Shown here in pieces: positions 40,180-41,894 of a DNA stretch of 41,894 bases. The notes below the pieces were generated by a model. It saw only the letters and a list, made by a program, of their open reading frames with translations, did no database searches and was not told the origin of the DNA. The first letter of the stretch is position 1, and each line of letters begins with the position of its first letter. A program made the translations under genes and the position numbers. The stretch covers positions 1-41,894 of the forward strand of contig PEAK01000037.1 in NCBI GenBank assembly GCA_002753515.1. The letters run 5' to 3'. This DNA is from Magnetococcales bacterium (GTDB lineage Bacteria > Pseudomonadota > Magnetococcia > Magnetococcales > UBA8363).

Positions 40180-40474
40180 CTTTGCATTCTCCTTGTTGAA
40201 TTGATAAATACAGTTAAATAATTTTAGCAATTCGAAAAAGAATGTCAATACAAGTTAGCAGACATAAACTTTTCAAACAACAACGACATAATGACACAGT
40301 TTAATGTCCTGAGCGTGCATTTAAAATATTGAATGTAGAAATGTTATCACCTATTGATTCATGAATCCGTTGGATAAATTCGTGAACTTTCGATTCGATA
40401 TTTTCAAACATTGAAACAAAAGCAACAATTCGTTGGAAAAAATATTTTTTCTCTGGCCGGTCGGAACGTGGGGT

Positions 40475-40504
40475 ATGGTTGACGTGTCAACCCGTGTCAA
40501 CCAT
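40475..40504. promoter_or_regulatory. Nested palindrome, possible operator
   Basis: GGTTGACGTGTCAACC (40477-40492) is a near-perfect palindrome, and ATGGTTGAC (40475-40483) also pairs with GTCAACCAT (40496-40504), so two alternative structures exist. It precedes the methylase-like fragment. TTGACA boxes also recur at 41432 and 41442. Confidence 0.4.
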
Positions 40505-40925
40505 CCGGGGGTGGTTGTCTCGGATCGACAAGGACGCCAAGGAATCGCGTAACCGGAAAATTTACGACATGTGGCTCGCGTGCCATTCCCAGGATGAAAT
40601 CGCGGCGGCGGTGGAACTTACGCATCAAGCCGTCGCAAAAATCCAAACAGACTTTGCAACTTTTGGCAACCTTGCCGAAAGTTGCAAAGCTGCTGCCAAC
40701 CACGCCACGGATTTTGAACCACCGATCTACAACGTTTGGAAGCAGCAGGAGAAGACTGCCGGTTCAAAGCACTTTGGCAACAGCGATTCCCGATGGGTGG
40801 GGTGGCACGTCAAGGCCGGTGGCATAGGTTTTGACGGTTTACCAGTCGGTGGGGTAGAATGTCCCCGAGAGTCGGTTGAATTCACCCTGGGAGGAAACCA
40901 CCATGAGTACAGCCATACCGTTTGA
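40479..40925 (+). pseudogene. Truncated ParB/DNA-methylase-type fragment
   Basis: The middle part (about 40520-40800) contains RNRKIYDMWLACHSQDEIAA, a helix-turn-helix, and PPIYNVWKQQEKTAGSKHFG then NSDSRWV. This combination is known from phage-type proteins in which a ParB-like region precedes a DNA methylase with a DPFxGGGST motif. Here homology stops at SRWV and the methylase domain is missing, so the gene is broken. The end overlaps the next gene by 23 bases. Together with the fragment at 39404 it could come from one ancestral gene. Confidence 0.65.
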
Positions 40926-41334
40926 TACCCTGGCCTTTGCGAAAGAACTGGAAGGTGCTGGCGTTCCGTCCGGCCAAGCGGAAGCTCAGGCAAAGGCTCT
41001 TTCTGGCGTCTTGCAAAAGGTGGAAGAATCCAGACTCCATGAATTGGCCACCAAGGGAGATATTCTCCGCTTGGAAAAGGATATTGAATCCGCCAAGGTG
41101 GCTACTATCCAATGGACGGCGGGGATGTTCGCCGCACAAACTGCAATGATCATCGGTGCCGTGTTTGCCATGCTGAAGATGAACCAACCTAGTCTGCAAC
41201 CCACCGGGTATCACACCCCACCTGTCCAGGAAATGCGATTACCGGCACCACCTGTACCCGCACTATCGGCACCCACTACAACGACACCAGTGCAACCTAT
41301 CCCCACGCCACCACCGGCGTCCCTTTCACGTTGA
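40903..41334 (+). CDS. Coiled-coil membrane protein of DUF1640/CCDC90 type
   Basis: Protein of 143 residues from ATG 40903, which has GGGAGG seven bases upstream. The N-terminal FDTLAFAKELEGAGVPSGQA followed by QAKALS and a coiled coil with ATKGDILRLEKDIESA is typical of DUF1640 proteins, and one membrane segment follows near 75-95. The C-terminal third is Pro/Thr-rich. Such genes are common in proteobacterial mobile regions; function is unknown. Confidence 0.75.
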   Translation: MSTAIPFDTLAFAKELEGAGVPSGQAEAQAKALSGVLQKVEESRLHELATKGDILRLEKDIESAKVATIQWTAGMFAAQTAMIIGAVFAMLKMNQPSLQPTGYHTPPVQEMRLPAPPVPALSAPTTTTPVQPIPTPPPASLSR

Positions 41335-41577
41335 CGGCCTGATGGTGGCATCAAAGGTACTCCCTGGGGCTTGATGAGCGGGTACCGTGCGAAGCCCGAT
41401 GAAACGTTAGTGACGCGGGAATTTTACTGGTTGACAATGGTTGACAGATAGTTTGCCACATTGACATATTATTTTACAATTTCCGGCACATGGCTGTGAA
41501 TAGCGAGTTGACAAGTTGGGTGAGCGAAGGGGGTGGGTCTGGTTCCACCCCTTCGTCTGTCCAAGGGGGGGATGGTG
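41335..41577. other. Intergenic stretch with a hairpin
   Basis: I see no gene. GAAGGGGGTGG and CCACCCCTTC near 41528-41555 form a strong hairpin with one bulge; no T run follows on either strand. Two GGTTGACA boxes occur near 41431-41448. Confidence 0.35.
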
Positions 41578-41733
41578 TCAATCGTTGTGCGCCGAAGAAT
41601 CGCGAAACTTTTCCTCTAATTCGCACAACATTGCTCTAAAGTCATGTTCCACATCAGTAATTGTTTTATGGAAGTAATCTTCCAAGTCTGCGATTTTTTT
41701 GTTAATCCTGCTTTCCATAGTGACAACCCGCAT
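41578..41733 (-). CDS. Possible 51-residue coiled-coil protein
   Basis: The frame starts at ATG 41733 with GGAG only three bases upstream, and a second ATG lies at 41718. It contains MESRINKKIADLEDYFHKTI and ends with ELEEKFRDSSAHND, a charged heptad-type pattern that suggests a coiled coil. No family is recognised. The frame is open further upstream as well. Confidence 0.4.
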   Translation of the reverse strand: MRVVTMESRINKKIADLEDYFHKTITDVEHDFRAMLCELEEKFRDSSAHND

Positions 41734-41894
41734 AAACTCCAAAAACATTATCTTAAACGCGACACCGTTTTTTCGGTGGTGCCTTACGTTAACCTAATCG
41801 GTCGGGATGGAAATAAAATCCATTCATGAACCGTCCAAACATGGTCAGCGAGGCCAGCAGCCATGGCCGGTGTTCGGGGTTCCCATTTTCCATT

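Noticed and set aside
41644-41829. Plus-strand frame of 61 codons near the window end
   Set aside because: No ribosome binding site or family signature; the opposite strand has a more plausible coiled-coil frame.

Overview
The window carries a magnetosome gene cluster from a magnetotactic bacterium. The gene order mamH-I-E-K-F-L-M-O-P-A-(mamA-like)-Q-B-S-T, without mamJ, mamN, mamR or mamU, is the arrangement I associate with magnetotactic cocci (Magnetococcales, Magnetococcus marinus type) rather than Magnetospirillum. The taxonomic call is inferred from gene order and content; no 16S rRNA or other marker is present.

Layout. (1) 1-2.8 kb: the end of an unknown gene, a Sel1-repeat lipoprotein-like or secreted protein, a PEGA-domain protein, a STAS-domain protein and a small charged protein. 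(2) 3.1-15.0 kb: an accessory magnetosome region rich in LG-repeat membrane proteins (MamD, Mms6 and relatives), MmsF/MamF-type proteins and a third CDF transporter. A TPR protein, a double-CZB zinc-binding protein, a SPOR-like membrane protein, an orphan HicB and a PD-(D/E)XK-type protein lie among them, along with four copies of a REP/MITE-like palindromic repeat and a 13-copy TTCTA microsatellite. (3) 15.3-31.7 kb: the mamAB-type operon, 15 genes on the + strand with short gaps or overlaps. (4) 31.7-37.8 kb, - strand: an exporter-like trio (periplasmic adaptor, GAF-HlyD, M50 protease-HlyD), a small hypothetical protein, a PilZ protein and a GspC-like protein. (5) 37.8-41.9 kb: dapF and a tRNA-Lys(UUU), followed by broken ParB/DNA-methylase-like fragments and small genes that look like mobile-element remains, suggesting an island edge at the tRNA.

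How the genes would work together (family knowledge): MamI, L, Q and B shape the membrane. MamB/M (and the third CDF) deliver iron, with MamH as an MFS transporter. MamE, P and T carry magnetochrome c-type heme motifs for redox control, and MamE/O control protein sorting and crystal maturation. MamK forms the filament and MamA the TPR coat. MamD, Mms6, MmsF, MamF and MamS affect crystal size and shape.

The most unusual items are: a 968-residue MamA-like protein with a long acidic, repeat-containing N-terminus inserted between mamA and mamQ; a family of at least five LG-rich/Mms6-type proteins, with an Mms6 that has a basic instead of an acidic tail; changed metal-site residues in MamM and in the third CDF; a MamO with Val at the serine-protease nucleophile position; a tandem CZB protein inside the cluster; and a long leader hairpin that may mask the ribosome binding site of a TPR gene.
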